DNA of 62,438 bases. It comes from a virus. Shown in pieces: positions 1-6,361 of the stretch. The notes beneath the pieces were generated by a model, which did no database searches, was not told the DNA's origin, and saw nothing but the letters and a program-made list of their open reading frames with translations. Both the position numbers and the translations under genes were made by a program. Position 1 is the first letter of the stretch. The number at the start of each line of letters is the position of its first letter. The stretch covers positions 1 to 62,438 of the IMG/VR virus record IMGVR_UViG_3300027881_000013. The stretch is one strand, 5' to 3'.

Positions 1-49
1 CTGTAGGTAGAGCCCTGACTGTTTTACCAGCCAGAGCTCACCCAACAGG

Positions 50-466
50 TTAGTAGTTCCACAATGAGTCGTTTGGGTCATCTCTCCCGCCAAACTCATC
101 CTCTTCTTCCTGCCTGTCCCGCGCTATCCGCTTCTGGTGTCTAGGCTCTCCCCAACACTTTCCACAGATGTACAGAGGCTCATCACCTTGAGGGGCATAG
201 AAGTCATACCACCGCCACTGCCGCAAGTCCTTCTCGGGGACTTTCTGTTTGCAGTCGTGGCAGGGGTCGAAGCTCAGAGACTCCTGGCTCTCAGTGTGAC
301 AGGCCTGACAGACAGCCATCCAGCCAACAGGTCCAAAGGTGTCGGTCTCTGTGTGAACCGCTACAGCAGGTTCACCAGCCATGACATGCTTGCACTTCTC
401 GCATCTGTCATCGCCCAAGTACCGATCCATCCCGGACCCAGTGACTATCGTGCAGATGTTCGCCAC
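50..466 (-). CDS. Zinc-ribbon-type small protein, function unknown
   Basis: A 138-residue protein with paired cysteines spaced as zinc-binding knuckles: CEKC near residue 22, CQAC near 53, CHDC near 69 and CGKC near 101. The tail is acidic and rich in Asp and Glu. The start is GTG at 466, with AGGAG about 8 bases upstream on the minus strand. It lies next to a block of four dyad operator-like sites (503-625), which sit just upstream of its start and could control it. The family was not recognised; the cysteine pairs suggest a structural zinc site for nucleic-acid or protein contacts, which is inference. Confidence 0.7.
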   Translation of the reverse strand: MANICTIVTGSGMDRYLGDDRCEKCKHVMAGEPAVAVHTETDTFGPVGWMAVCQACHTESQESLSFDPCHDCKQKVPEKDLRQWRWYDFYAPQGDEPLYICGKCWGEPRHQKRIARDRQEEEDEFGGRDDPNDSLWNY

Positions 467-502
467 TGTCTCTACTCCTGTTTAGAGGTAACGCCTTTTG
501 GG

Positions 503-625
503 TGTCTGGATTTCTAGACACTGGCATCAGAGGGGTGTCTACATTTCAAGACACTATCCCTCTCTAACTACCCACTGTCTACAGATCTAGACATATTGTC
601 CTCAGGGTGTCTGCATCTCAAGACA
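503..625. promoter_or_regulatory. Four TGTCT-N8-AGACA dyad sites
   Basis: Four perfect dyads with identical spacing lie at 503-520, 536-553, 576-593 and 608-625, starting 33, 40 and 32 bases apart. They lie upstream of the leftward gene ending at 466. Half-sites of 5 bases with an 8-base gap suit a dimeric repressor. The LexA-like protein at 22013-22378 is one possible ligand, but this is inference. A fifth identical dyad is inside a coding region at 2971-2988. Confidence 0.75.
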
Positions 626-686
626 TTCGACCTTAGCACACCTGTACACCTTAAGGAATATCTAGAGCATATACAAGACAAGTTAA

Positions 687-747
687 GTGGAAACGTTTCC
701 ACCCCTAATTAAGCACCTTAACCTGAGTTCCTGCTATTAAGGTGCTT
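687..747. other. Perfect palindrome followed by 10-bp stem-loop
   Basis: GTGGAAACGTTTCCAC at 687-702 is a perfect 16-bp palindrome. Immediately after it, AAGCACCTTA (711-720) and TAAGGTGCTT (738-747) form a perfect 10-bp stem with a 17-base loop. Protein-binding sites or an RNA hairpin are both possible. The rest of 626-865 has no convincing gene. Confidence 0.5.
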
Positions 748-865
748 ACCCCATTTTGAAGTGATATGAAGTGCCCCTGAACGCGTTTTAGACAGTTATC
801 CGGAGGACTACGAGACCCCTGGTACATATGTCGGTCTAAAGCTGTTATGAACAAGGACACTTCAT

Positions 866-991
866 ATGCATTTCGGCATGAGGCGAAAATCTCAGGTATA
901 TCAAATTCTTCGAGCTCGAGAGCCCACACAAATTACATATGAAGACGCAACTGAACTTGAATACCTGGGTATTATAAGCCACCCCCAGTAG
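866..991 (+). CDS. Possible 41-residue protein
   Basis: A short ORF with an AAGGA Shine-Dalgarno sequence 8 bases before ATG 866. The peptide has a basic N-terminal half (MRRKSQVYQILRAR) and an acidic middle (EDATELE). It overlaps a weaker leftward ORF, and no homologue was recognised. The composition and ribosome site favour a real gene, but its length makes this uncertain; an internal ATG at 878 is an alternative start. Confidence 0.4.
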   Translation: MHFGMRRKSQVYQILRAREPTQITYEDATELEYLGIISHPQ

Positions 992-1018
992 GGGATTTTG
1001 AACACGAACAGAGGGGTG

Positions 1019-1060
1019 TGGTATGAGGCACCCTCCTAACATCTAGAGTGCCTCATACCA
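1019..1060. terminator. Strong 13-bp stem-loop, terminator-like
   Basis: TGGTATGAGGCAC (1019-1031) and GTGCCTCATACCA (1048-1060) are perfect inverted repeats around a 16-base loop. The hairpin sits just past the stop of the leftward gene 1072-1239 and after the rightward ORF 866-991, so it could end transcripts from both sides. There is no clear U-tract on either strand. Confidence 0.5.
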
Positions 1061-1071
1061 CCACAGAGGGT

Positions 1072-1239
1072 CTAGCCCACCCTCTCCTTCTGCGCGGAGT
1101 CGCGGTTGCGCTTGTTCCAGGCCACCGGATTGCCTCCCCGGATGATCGGGGCGAGCTCATCGGTGCGGAGAGTGGCGTGCTGTTTCGGTCCACTCTTCTT
1201 GCCGGTGTTGTGCATACGCGACCGGTTGGTGTTCGCCAT
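1072..1239 (-). CDS. Basic 55-residue protein, function unknown
   Basis: It starts at ATG 1239, with AGGAGG seven bases upstream on the minus strand (CAGGAGGCCAACAATG). The peptide is rich in Lys, Arg and Asn (MANTNRSRMHNTGKKSGPKQ at the start, KRNRDSAQKERVG at the end), which suits a nucleic-acid-binding role, but no family was recognised. Longer ORFs on both strands across the same bases lack a ribosome site. A hairpin at 1019-1060 follows its stop. Confidence 0.7.
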   Translation of the reverse strand: MANTNRSRMHNTGKKSGPKQHATLRTDELAPIIRGGNPVAWNKRNRDSAQKERVG

Positions 1240-1398
1240 TGTTGGCCTCCTGTTGAAATTACACCAGTTCCTTGGGGACTATCAAGAACCCCGCTCGAGG
1301 CGGGGCAACTTTGAATTTGGGGGATAGGCACCCTGCCATCAATGCATGTGCAAACAAGCCCGGATGCCTAAGCCCCCTGGTCTATAGGAGAGAGGCAT

Positions 1399-1554
1399 AT
1401 GTTTCCCATACTTCAGGGAACACTCAGTCCTCTCAACATGAAACACCCTGTTAGGGTGGACTTTGAATTGGGGTATAGGCACGTCAATCCTTTTCGAATG
1501 CCAGGCCTTGGCAAATCTACTCCGGTTGCGTGTAGCCCAGTGACCCCCTTTTAA
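1399..1554 (+). CDS. Doubtful 51-residue ORF
   Basis: ATG 1399 is preceded by AGGAG and AGAGG, a good ribosome site, and the frame stays open for 51 codons to TAA at 1552. The peptide (start MFPILQGTLSPLNMKHPVRV) has no recognised domain. It lies in a hairpin-rich stretch whose 1460-1482 segment is duplicated at 1308-1331 without an open frame, which argues for caution. Confidence 0.3.
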   Translation: MFPILQGTLSPLNMKHPVRVDFELGYRHVNPFRMPGLGKSTPVACSPVTPF

Positions 1555-1782
1555 GGAGGAGAGGATAATACAGTCTCTCGGCCAAGATAGACACCCAATT
1601 ATCTGGGCATGAATCTACCTACTCAGAGTGCAAACCTCTACCTTTTTGTTACCCCTGTTAGGGGTTATCAGGACGCGTTGGTAGGCGGTGAACCTACCTA
1701 AGGAAAACCCTCACGCTCCATGCGCGAGAATATGCAGGCGGAGGACCTGCTGGGAATAACCCCACGCTCCGGGCGCGGGGAA

Positions 1783-1809
1783 ACCCTCTCCCCAGGACGG
1801 GGAGAGGGT
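1783..1809 (-). terminator. 11-bp hairpin after the leftward gene
   Basis: ACCCTCTCCCC, loop AGGAC, GGGGAGAGGGT: a perfect 11-bp stem with a 5-base loop, 14 bases beyond the stop of the leftward gene 1823-2311. No U-run follows on the minus strand, so termination is probable rather than proven. Confidence 0.6.
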
Positions 1810-1822
1810 GTGCACAGATGTG

Positions 1823-2311
1823 CTAGGACTCGCTGGCGGCGACTTCGGCCTTCAGATCTTCGATGCGCTGAAGGGCGACAGCCTTGCGATGGTCAAACAC
1901 CGCGTTGAATCCACCCTTCTTGCGGAGGGTGGCCTCGTGCTCGACATTCTTCTCGCTGTTGGTCACGACACCCTGCTTATTGCACAGCAAGGCGTCGCCA
2001 CCTTTCCCGAGAAGAGCGACGAACATGCGGCAGACGATGCCCGTGTCCTTGAACTGACTGAACTTCGGGGGAGCGTCCTTGAACGCATCACGAAGCTCCG
2101 GCACGCGGTACGCGCATGCCTTTGCCACGCTGTACGAGGACAACATCTTCTTGTCCTCGCAGAAGTGGGCCAGTTCCACGATGGTCATGTCCTTGGCCAT
2201 CTCAGTGGTAACCAGAAAGTCCGGGGTCTTGGTGCTACCGGTCTTCGAAGCGCCTGCGCACTTCTTCAGATCGGCGATCATGGCATTCTTCTGGGCTGCG
2301 GTGAGTTTGAT
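1823..2311 (-). CDS. 162-residue protein with probable ATC start codon
   Basis: The open frame extends further upstream, but the only Shine-Dalgarno sequence (AGGAGG, 2318-2323) lies exactly 6 bases before ATC at 2309-2311. No ATG, GTG or TTG fits that site in frame; a GTG just after the AGGAGG is in another frame. Starting there gives (M)KLTAAQKNAMIADLKKC, a natural-looking N-terminus. The protein is soluble, mixed-charge and about 162 residues, with three cysteines in the middle (ELAHFCEDKK, AKACAYRVPELRD, GIVCRMFVALLGKGGD). No family was recognised. A leader hairpin lies upstream (2365-2388) and a strong hairpin follows. Confidence 0.65.
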   Translation of the reverse strand: MKLTAAQKNAMIADLKKCAGASKTGSTKTPDFLVTTEMAKDMTIVELAHFCEDKKMLSSYSVAKACAYRVPELRDAFKDAPPKFSQFKDTGIVCRMFVALLGKGGDALLCNKQGVVTNSEKNVEHEATLRKKGGFNAVFDHRKAVALQRIEDLKAEVAASES

Positions 2312-2364
2312 GGTACACCTCCTAGGTGTTGGTAAAAAGAAAATTTGCAGCCATCTATGGTGAA

Positions 2365-2388
2365 CACCCATCAGCGTTCTGACGGGTG
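2365..2388 (-). promoter_or_regulatory. Leader hairpin upstream of the ATC-start gene
   Basis: CACCCATCAG and CTGACGGGTG form a 10-bp stem with one A-C mismatch and a CGTT tetraloop, about 54 bases upstream of the probable start at 2311. It may be a 5' stabilising or regulatory hairpin. Hairpins at 1710 and 1760 also contain a single A-C mismatch. Confidence 0.4.
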
Positions 2389-2549
2389 AGAAACACCCGC
2401 CCCGGTGGTGTGGAGGGCTGTGAGCCCTGGTTGGAGTTCTTCACACGCTCTAAGTTCGCGGTACTCTCACGACCTATTACACTGCTATCACTTTTAGACA
2501 TATAATATATTCTCGAGACATACCTATAATTGATCACCTGCACAAACTC

Positions 2550-2841
2550 ATGGGTCCCATCTGGGTAGGTATTATAAATAATATATACTCGAGCTTGATA
2601 TGTTCGGCCTTAATGGGTCCCATCGATATAGTATAGGGTATACTATTCTGAATCTCCTCCTTTTTGATATATGGGTCCCATCTAGGTGGGTTGCTATGCT
2701 GGGTCTTTTAATCTCTATATATTATAAACAACGGATGTCTAGACATGATATCACTTGATATATGTTATAGTCGGAGGGGGTCTGATTTTAACAGGTGGGT
2801 AGGTCGTTAAAGTCCGTTTTATTACTGTGCATGGGTCCCAT
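2550..2841. promoter_or_regulatory. Four ATGGGTCCCAT palindromes before the first rightward operon
   Basis: The 11-bp palindrome ATGGGTCCCAT, always followed by C, occurs at 2550-2560, 2613-2623, 2671-2681 and 2831-2841. The last copy is 27 bases before the ATG at 2868. The intervening DNA is AT-rich with several TATA-like boxes. A dedicated repressor or activator is likely, but it was not identified. The 2312-2867 stretch contains no supported gene; a TGTCTAGACA palindrome also occurs at 2736-2745. Confidence 0.7.
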
Positions 2842-2867
2842 CCGAGTATTTTTATGGAGGTTCTACC

Positions 2868-3125
2868 ATGAATGCTAATGATGATGCCAGACGACTGCAC
2901 AACAGAACTGAGAAGCGTGTCGCGAATAGACACATCAAAAAATCTCAAATTGAGCAATTACAGCAAGAAGTGTCTACATTAGTAGACAAATTTGAAAGTC
3001 TAGATATGTCTGTTGAAGATTTTATGGCTATATTACAACAACATCAGCAGCAGCAAGTTGAAGAACCACAGCAAGATGCACGACAGCAAGATATAGATGC
3101 ATATAACCAATATAAGGGCATATAA
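2868..3125 (+). CDS. Small coiled-coil protein with AN-DARRLHN N-terminal motif
   Basis: 85 residues, with GGAGG 7 bases before ATG. The N-terminus (NANDDARRLHNRTEKRVANR) matches those of the next two genes, so the three share a domain. The middle is a heptad-like Leu/Val helix and the C-terminus is Gln-rich (QQHQQQQ). It is the first gene of the rightward operon behind the ATGGGTCCCAT palindromes. A TGTCT-N8-AGACA dyad lies inside it at 2971-2988. Function unknown. Confidence 0.75.
   Translation: MNANDDARRLHNRTEKRVANRHIKKSQIEQLQQEVSTLVDKFESLDMSVEDFMAILQQHQQQQVEEPQQDARQQDIDAYNQYKGI
2971..2988. promoter_or_regulatory. Fifth TGTCT-N8-AGACA dyad, inside a coding region
   Basis: TGTCT ACATTAGT AGACA matches exactly the half-sites and spacing of the four sites at 503-625. 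Its place 100 bases into the first gene of the operon would suit a roadblock or looping operator; chance is possible for a single copy. Confidence 0.45.
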
Positions 3126-3130
3126 GGGTT

Positions 3131-3415
3131 ATGGGTGCTAATAAAGATGCTAGGCGGCTACACAACCAGACCGAGAGTCGTATAGCCCAACGTAAGGTAG
3201 CTCAAAATGCAGCAGTATATATAATAGAAGTTGATGATTATGAACCAAAACCAATTGCCGCATGTACATCAGAGGCAGAAGCCAATAATATAGTTGAGCA
3301 ATTACATAATGAAGGTGTGGGTTCTTTTCGAGTATCAGGGTATCCAGCAATACCACTTAATCCTAATGGAATTGATTTAGCTAACGCAATTAGAGCAAAG
3401 TGGGATGAGTACTAG
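3131..3415 (+). CDS. Paralogue with AN-DARRLHN motif and a small alpha/beta domain
   Basis: 94 residues. Residues 2-21 (GANKDARRLHNQTESRIAQR) repeat the N-terminal motif of the preceding gene. The rest (AAVYIIEVDDYEPKPIAACTSEAEANNIVEQL) looks like a small alpha/beta fold, distinct from its neighbour's coiled coil. It starts 5 bases after the previous stop, within TATAAGGGTTATG. Function unknown. Confidence 0.7.
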   Translation: MGANKDARRLHNQTESRIAQRKVAQNAAVYIIEVDDYEPKPIAACTSEAEANNIVEQLHNEGVGSFRVSGYPAIPLNPNGIDLANAIRAKWDEY

Positions 3416-3431
3416 ACCACTGAGGTATTTC

Positions 3432-4364
3432 ATGAGTGCCAATAAAGCTGCCCACATACTACACAATGAGGCTAAGAGGCGTGTCGCGGAGCGACAGAAG
3501 AGGGCTAAGACTTGCCCTAGCTGCAAAGGTAGGAAGTATGTAGGGGTTCATGGCACTCCGTGTACCAGGTGTGACGGAAGTGGTGAAGAGATTGAAATGC
3601 CAGAGGAGCATAAAGAAGATTGGGAGATGTCTACTGAGGAATTAGATGATCAGCAGCAAGAACAAGAAGATGCATATAAGAAATACGATAAAGCTCGAGC
3701 CAAACAGGCTGCTGTTACTATCCAGTGTGCTACTTGTGGTGGTAATGGTACTATCGATCCTGGTACTGGTATTCCAGCAGACTGCCCTGACTGTAAGGGT
3801 GCTGGGTTAGTACCAGATGCTGTAGGAGGAGCCAGACAGGCTATGAGGCGTGTCGCGGAACATAAACAGGCTGCTGATGAAAAAATCAATTTAGAATTAT
3901 CAGAAGATGAATTTGCTAAAATGCAACCTATGTTACAGCAAAATGCTATATTATATGATGTTCATGTAAATCATGGTGCTCCTGATGATAAAGCTTTAAC
4001 TATAACAATTAAAGCTAGTGATCAAGAGATAATTAAACAATTTTGGCAGAGTAAACAAGCTGATGCTGGATTAAAAGATGTAATACCTATGGCTGCTATA
4101 CCAATGGCAATGGGTATACCACCTGCTGGTGAAGCCATTCAAGAGTACTTAGATAAAAATAAAGAGCAGACTCAACATGAACAGGTAACAGCTAAGAAAC
4201 CAAGTCTGAATGAAAGAGGACCAGGTATTAGTGCACAAACATTTAGTAGTGAAGAAGAAGCACGTCAACTATATAATCAGTTGAAAGATTCTGATCAGAT
4301 TGCCTCAGGGACAGAGCCAAATATTGGATTTGACAATATGTGGATAGTAGCCTGGTATAATTAG
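3432..4364 (+). CDS. DnaJ-type zinc-finger protein with AN-A-LHN motif
   Basis: About 310 residues. The chosen start (MSANKAAHILHNEAKRRVAE) aligns with the N-termini of the two upstream paralogues and has GAGG six bases ahead; an upstream ATG at 3405 would add nine residues. Four cysteine pairs of the DnaJ type follow: CPSCKGRK, CTRCDGSG, CATCGGNG and CPDCKGAG, the number found in a DnaJ zinc domain. Between and after them come acidic Gln-rich linkers and a second RRVAE segment. There is no J domain. A J-domain protein without such fingers is encoded at 24504, so the pair may form a split co-chaperone (inference). Confidence 0.7.
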   Translation: MSANKAAHILHNEAKRRVAERQKRAKTCPSCKGRKYVGVHGTPCTRCDGSGEEIEMPEEHKEDWEMSTEELDDQQQEQEDAYKKYDKARAKQAAVTIQCATCGGNGTIDPGTGIPADCPDCKGAGLVPDAVGGARQAMRRVAEHKQAADEKINLELSEDEFAKMQPMLQQNAILYDVHVNHGAPDDKALTITIKASDQEIIKQFWQSKQADAGLKDVIPMAAIPMAMGIPPAGEAIQEYLDKNKEQTQHEQVTAKKPSLNERGPGISAQTFSSEEEARQLYNQLKDSDQIASGTEPNIGFDNMWIVAWYN

Positions 4365-4376
4365 ATCAGGCGGATC

Positions 4377-4403
4377 AGTAAACAACCTCCTTATATTATA
4401 TCC
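4377..4403 (+). promoter_or_regulatory. AGTAAA / TATTATATCC promoter-like box A
   Basis: TATTATATCC (4394-4403) with AGTAAA 17 bases upstream. The same decamer occurs at 6352, 10242 and 10912 with AGTAAA exactly 21 bases upstream each time, so this copy is the odd one in spacing. It lies between the DnaJ-finger gene and a GC-rich leader. Confidence 0.5.
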
Positions 4404-4603
4404 CATCGGCCACACCAGATACCCAGGTGTGTCGCGGGAGATAATCTAAATCTCTCGAATCCTTTATAATCCGAGCTCTTTAGCCGTTGTATTAATGGAC
4501 CCCAGCCGGCTGTTATATCCTAAGTGGTTGGTCAGCGACATACTGACTAGGGGGCTTGGTGTGTCGGCCTTCTCCCCGCCCCAGGGTTGATGAAAGTCAG
4601 CCC
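4404..4603 (+). ncRNA. GC-rich structured leader or small RNA after box A
   Basis: About 200 bases without a supported gene. Stems visible are CACACC/GGTGTG within 4412-4432, the CAGCCGGCTG palindrome at 4503-4512, and GTCAG/CTGAC (4531-4547). GGCCACACC near 4409 can also pair over a distance with GGTGTG-TC-GGCC at 4558-4569, closing the whole domain. Its position after a promoter-like box suggests a structured 5' leader; a discrete RNA is possible. Confidence 0.4.
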
Positions 4604-4768
4604 ATGGGGTTGCAGGAGCTGGAGTTTGAGGCGACTCTGCTAGAGAACAGGGTTAAGAGCTATGAGGCTATGTATGAGAGGGCACTAGCAGAGTGGGTGA
4701 ACGTAAAGACTAAGCTGGCGGTTGCGCGCGAATTGCGCGAGAGGGGAAAGGCATCTGATGACAAGTAA
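4604..4768 (+). CDS. Small coiled-coil protein, GC-rich operon
   Basis: 54 residues from ATG 4604 (start MGLQELEFEATLLENRVKSY). It is a single charged helix with heptad Leu/Ala/Val spacing and a basic end. A TTG at 4556 would lengthen it, but that start has its G-run too close to act as a ribosome site. It is the first gene of a GC-rich, tightly overlapping set (4604-5808) that differs in base composition from its AT-rich neighbours. Function unknown. Confidence 0.5.
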   Translation: MGLQELEFEATLLENRVKSYEAMYERALAEWVNVKTKLAVARELRERGKASDDK

Positions 4769-4865
4769 AGACAAGAAGCCGGCCGGGGGCACTTCGCCCT
4801 GTCCCGTCTGTTGCGCAGGGTGCCCGCACTACCAACCAAAGGTGAACGAGGCAGACAATGACTGA
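4758..4865 (+). CDS. 35-residue cysteine-rich peptide
   Basis: The start overlaps the end of the preceding gene by 11 bases, with GGGGAAAGG 6 bases upstream. The core GTSPCPVCCAGCPHY has four cysteines close together, suitable for a metal knuckle. Twenty bases around GGGCACTTCGCCC are identical to the start of the gene at 5377, so the two encode the same TSPCP segment. Function unknown. Confidence 0.6.
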   Translation: MTSKDKKPAGGTSPCPVCCAGCPHYQPKVNEADND

Positions 4866-5124
4866 ATTTACAGACGGGGTGATTGCGATCACCACAACGA
4901 AGGTGGGTCTCTGGGATATCGTTAAGCTGCTGTTTGGCTGGACGCTGCACATCAGGACCGAGACGGGAACCGAGAATCACCCCGGGGCCACACGGCCCGA
5001 CAAGACAGAAATCTTGCTCATTCGCCCCCGATGGTTGCAGCGGAAACACCCGGGAGCCGTGGAAGAGCCGGCCGAACGCACCCAGCTAAAACCGTTCAAC
5101 CAAAAAGGGGATACCAATGAGTGA
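4858..5124 (+). CDS. 88-residue hypothetical protein
   Basis: The start ATGA overlaps the previous stop; GAGG lies 6 bases ahead. The N-terminal half (TEFTDGVIAITTTKVGLWDI) is beta-like with a short hydrophobic stretch WDIVKLLFGWTL; the C-terminal half is Pro- and charge-rich. No family was recognised. It belongs to the GC-rich operon. Confidence 0.65.
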   Translation: MTEFTDGVIAITTTKVGLWDIVKLLFGWTLHIRTETGTENHPGATRPDKTEILLIRPRWLQRKHPGAVEEPAERTQLKPFNQKGDTNE

Positions 5125-5380
5125 AGGGCCGTGTCGTGGATGCATGGGCAATAGCGCCACGCATACATGTGACAGCATGAAGCGGTGGGCCACAGATCTC
5201 TCGGCAAAGAAGCCCATCATCAGCGACCAGTGGCTACAGGAGTGGGAGAACGATCCACACTTCTGTGCGTGGATGGAGCGACAGCCGACCGCGTTTGAGA
5301 ATTTCGTGCGTTCGCTCATTGCCGAGGTGCGGAGCCTGAGGGGCGAACACCTTTCATCCAATTCGACGGAGGAGCCATGA
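5117..5380 (+). CDS. 87-residue protein with N-terminal CxxC
   Basis: It starts with AAAAGGGG 6 bases upstream and overlaps the preceding gene by 8 bases. The N-terminus has CRGCMG and a later CDS cysteine, then a Trp-rich segment (DQWLQEWENDPHFCAWMERQ) predicted helical. No family was recognised. Confidence 0.65.
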   Translation: MSEGPCRGCMGNSATHTCDSMKRWATDLSAKKPIISDQWLQEWENDPHFCAWMERQPTAFENFVRSLIAEVRSLRGEHLSSNSTEEP

Positions 5381-5808
5381 TGGGCACTTCGCCCTGTCCC
5401 GACCACCCAGACGGGCACATGTACGAGTCTGGTTGCCCCACGTGCCCCGCCCCGCCCGACCCGGAGCCGGTGAGCGAGGAGGAGCCGATTGAGCATCTGA
5501 TGTCGCGCCTTGATGACGGCATGGGTGCCGCCGAGGACAGCGAGACGCGGGTGTTTCGTCTGCGTGACGTCCGCACCCTCGTCGCCGAGCTGCGGCAGTC
5601 GCGATTGGCAGACACAGAGCACGAGGCTTGGGACGTGCGGTTGCAGAGAGCCCGCGCCCGCATCGCCGAGTTGGAGGCGGAGTTGGTTGTCCTCAACCGA
5701 GAGTGCGACGTTGGCGCGAAGGTTGTAGAGCAGGAAGCAAACCAAATCGCCACCCTCACCCGCGAGCGGGACGAAGCCATCGAAGGGACCACACGTCGTC
5801 GTAGTTGA
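5377..5808 (+). CDS. Coiled-coil protein with N-terminal Cys/His cluster
   Basis: 143 residues. Residues 5-25 carry CPDHPDGHMYESGCPTCP, a likely metal site, and residues about 65-140 form a long charged coiled coil (RARIAELEAELVVLNRE, ATLTRERDEA). A 28-base stretch (5741-5768) encoding NQIATLTRE is identical to 6936-6963 in the gene at 6497, showing recent sequence sharing between the GC-rich operon and the AT-richer gene. The start overlaps the previous stop (ATGATGG). Confidence 0.65.
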   Translation: MMGTSPCPDHPDGHMYESGCPTCPAPPDPEPVSEEEPIEHLMSRLDDGMGAAEDSETRVFRLRDVRTLVAELRQSRLADTEHEAWDVRLQRARARIAELEAELVVLNRECDVGAKVVEQEANQIATLTRERDEAIEGTTRRRS

Positions 5809-5882
5809 ACATAACCTCCCCAGGCATCCTCGTTGCATTTCTAGATGGGGTGTTGATGTGACTATCTAGATAGGAGAGACAT

Positions 5883-6335
5883 ATGACAAAGATTATTGCC
5901 CCATTTGCCGACCTAGGACCTAGAAGAGCAGAAGTATCCGTCGAAGCCGAATATGTCCAAGCAGTTGCCGATGCCTTGATAGGCAAGTTTGCGGGTGCGC
6001 AGGTAGAGGCGAGCCCAAATGGGGCTATCTCTGTGGCCGGTCAGATAGATGAAAATATTAGATATGACTTCACAGTATTCTTGAGTATCACTATTGAGAG
6101 TATGGTTGAAGCAGCTGTCAGTGGTGGGGTATATGGTGATATACTAGTACCAGCTATGGCGTATGAGCCACAGTCTGGCGACACCCATCAGAGCACTGTT
6201 GTCTCTATTCCGTTCAATTTTGCCAAAGATGTCTTCAAGGAAGACGACCCAGCAATTTTGGCCGACTTCATCTATACGACTGTAAGTAGCCACATCAAGC
6301 AAGCCCATACTAAGTTCCTCGAGAAAACTCAGTAA
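5883..6335 (+). CDS. 150-residue hypothetical protein
   Basis: AGGAG lies 8 bases before ATG. It is a soluble alpha/beta-type protein, with an N-terminal helix (AEYVQAVADALIGKF), then beta-like segments (AQVEASPNGAISVAGQID, YDFTVFLSITIES) and a C-terminal helix. No family was recognised. It is preceded by a short gap holding ATCTAGATA and followed by a promoter-like box, so it may close the GC-rich operon. Confidence 0.65.
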   Translation: MTKIIAPFADLGPRRAEVSVEAEYVQAVADALIGKFAGAQVEASPNGAISVAGQIDENIRYDFTVFLSITIESMVEAAVSGGVYGDILVPAMAYEPQSGDTHQSTVVSIPFNFAKDVFKEDDPAILADFIYTTVSSHIKQAHTKFLEKTQ

Positions 6336-6361
6336 ATCAGCAGCCCCCTTCTATTATATCC
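6331..6361 (+). promoter_or_regulatory. AGTAAA-N15-TATTATATCC box B
   Basis: AGTAAA 6331-6336 and TATTATATCC 6352-6361, with the spacing shared by the boxes at 10221 and 10891. The AGTAAA spans the stop codon of the preceding gene, as at the other copies. Confidence 0.55.

Larger units (their letters stand above)
1240..1822. other. Hairpin-rich region, mostly non-coding
   Basis: There is no well-supported gene across about 580 bases apart from a doubtful 51-residue ORF. The stretch carries many short stems: 1289-1305 (CCCCGC/GCGGGG), TGCCA/TGGCA within 1499-1513, and six in close tandem at 1651-1665, 1680-1698, 1710-1728, 1734-1750, 1760-1780 and 1783-1809. Two related segments (1308-1331 and 1460-1482, sharing ACTTTGAATT and ATAGGCAC) suggest an old duplication. 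It may be a structured RNA or the untranslated part of transcripts. Confidence 0.5.

Noticed and set aside
705-929. Leftward 74-residue ORF (GTG start)
   Set aside because: No ribosome site, and it overlaps the hairpin at 711-747 and the better supported rightward ORF 866-991.
1048-1331. ORFs of 88 and 92 residues on opposite strands
   Set aside because: Both are shadows of the 55-residue leftward gene 1072-1239, which alone has AGGAGG at correct spacing.
2355-2543. Leftward 62-residue ORF in the control region
   Set aside because: It has no Shine-Dalgarno sequence, crosses the leader hairpin at 2365-2388 and ends in the upstream region of the ATC-start gene.
5086-5838. Leftward 250-residue ORF
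   Set aside because: Antisense to three overlapping GC-rich genes with ribosome sites; long antisense frames are expected in GC-rich coding DNA.
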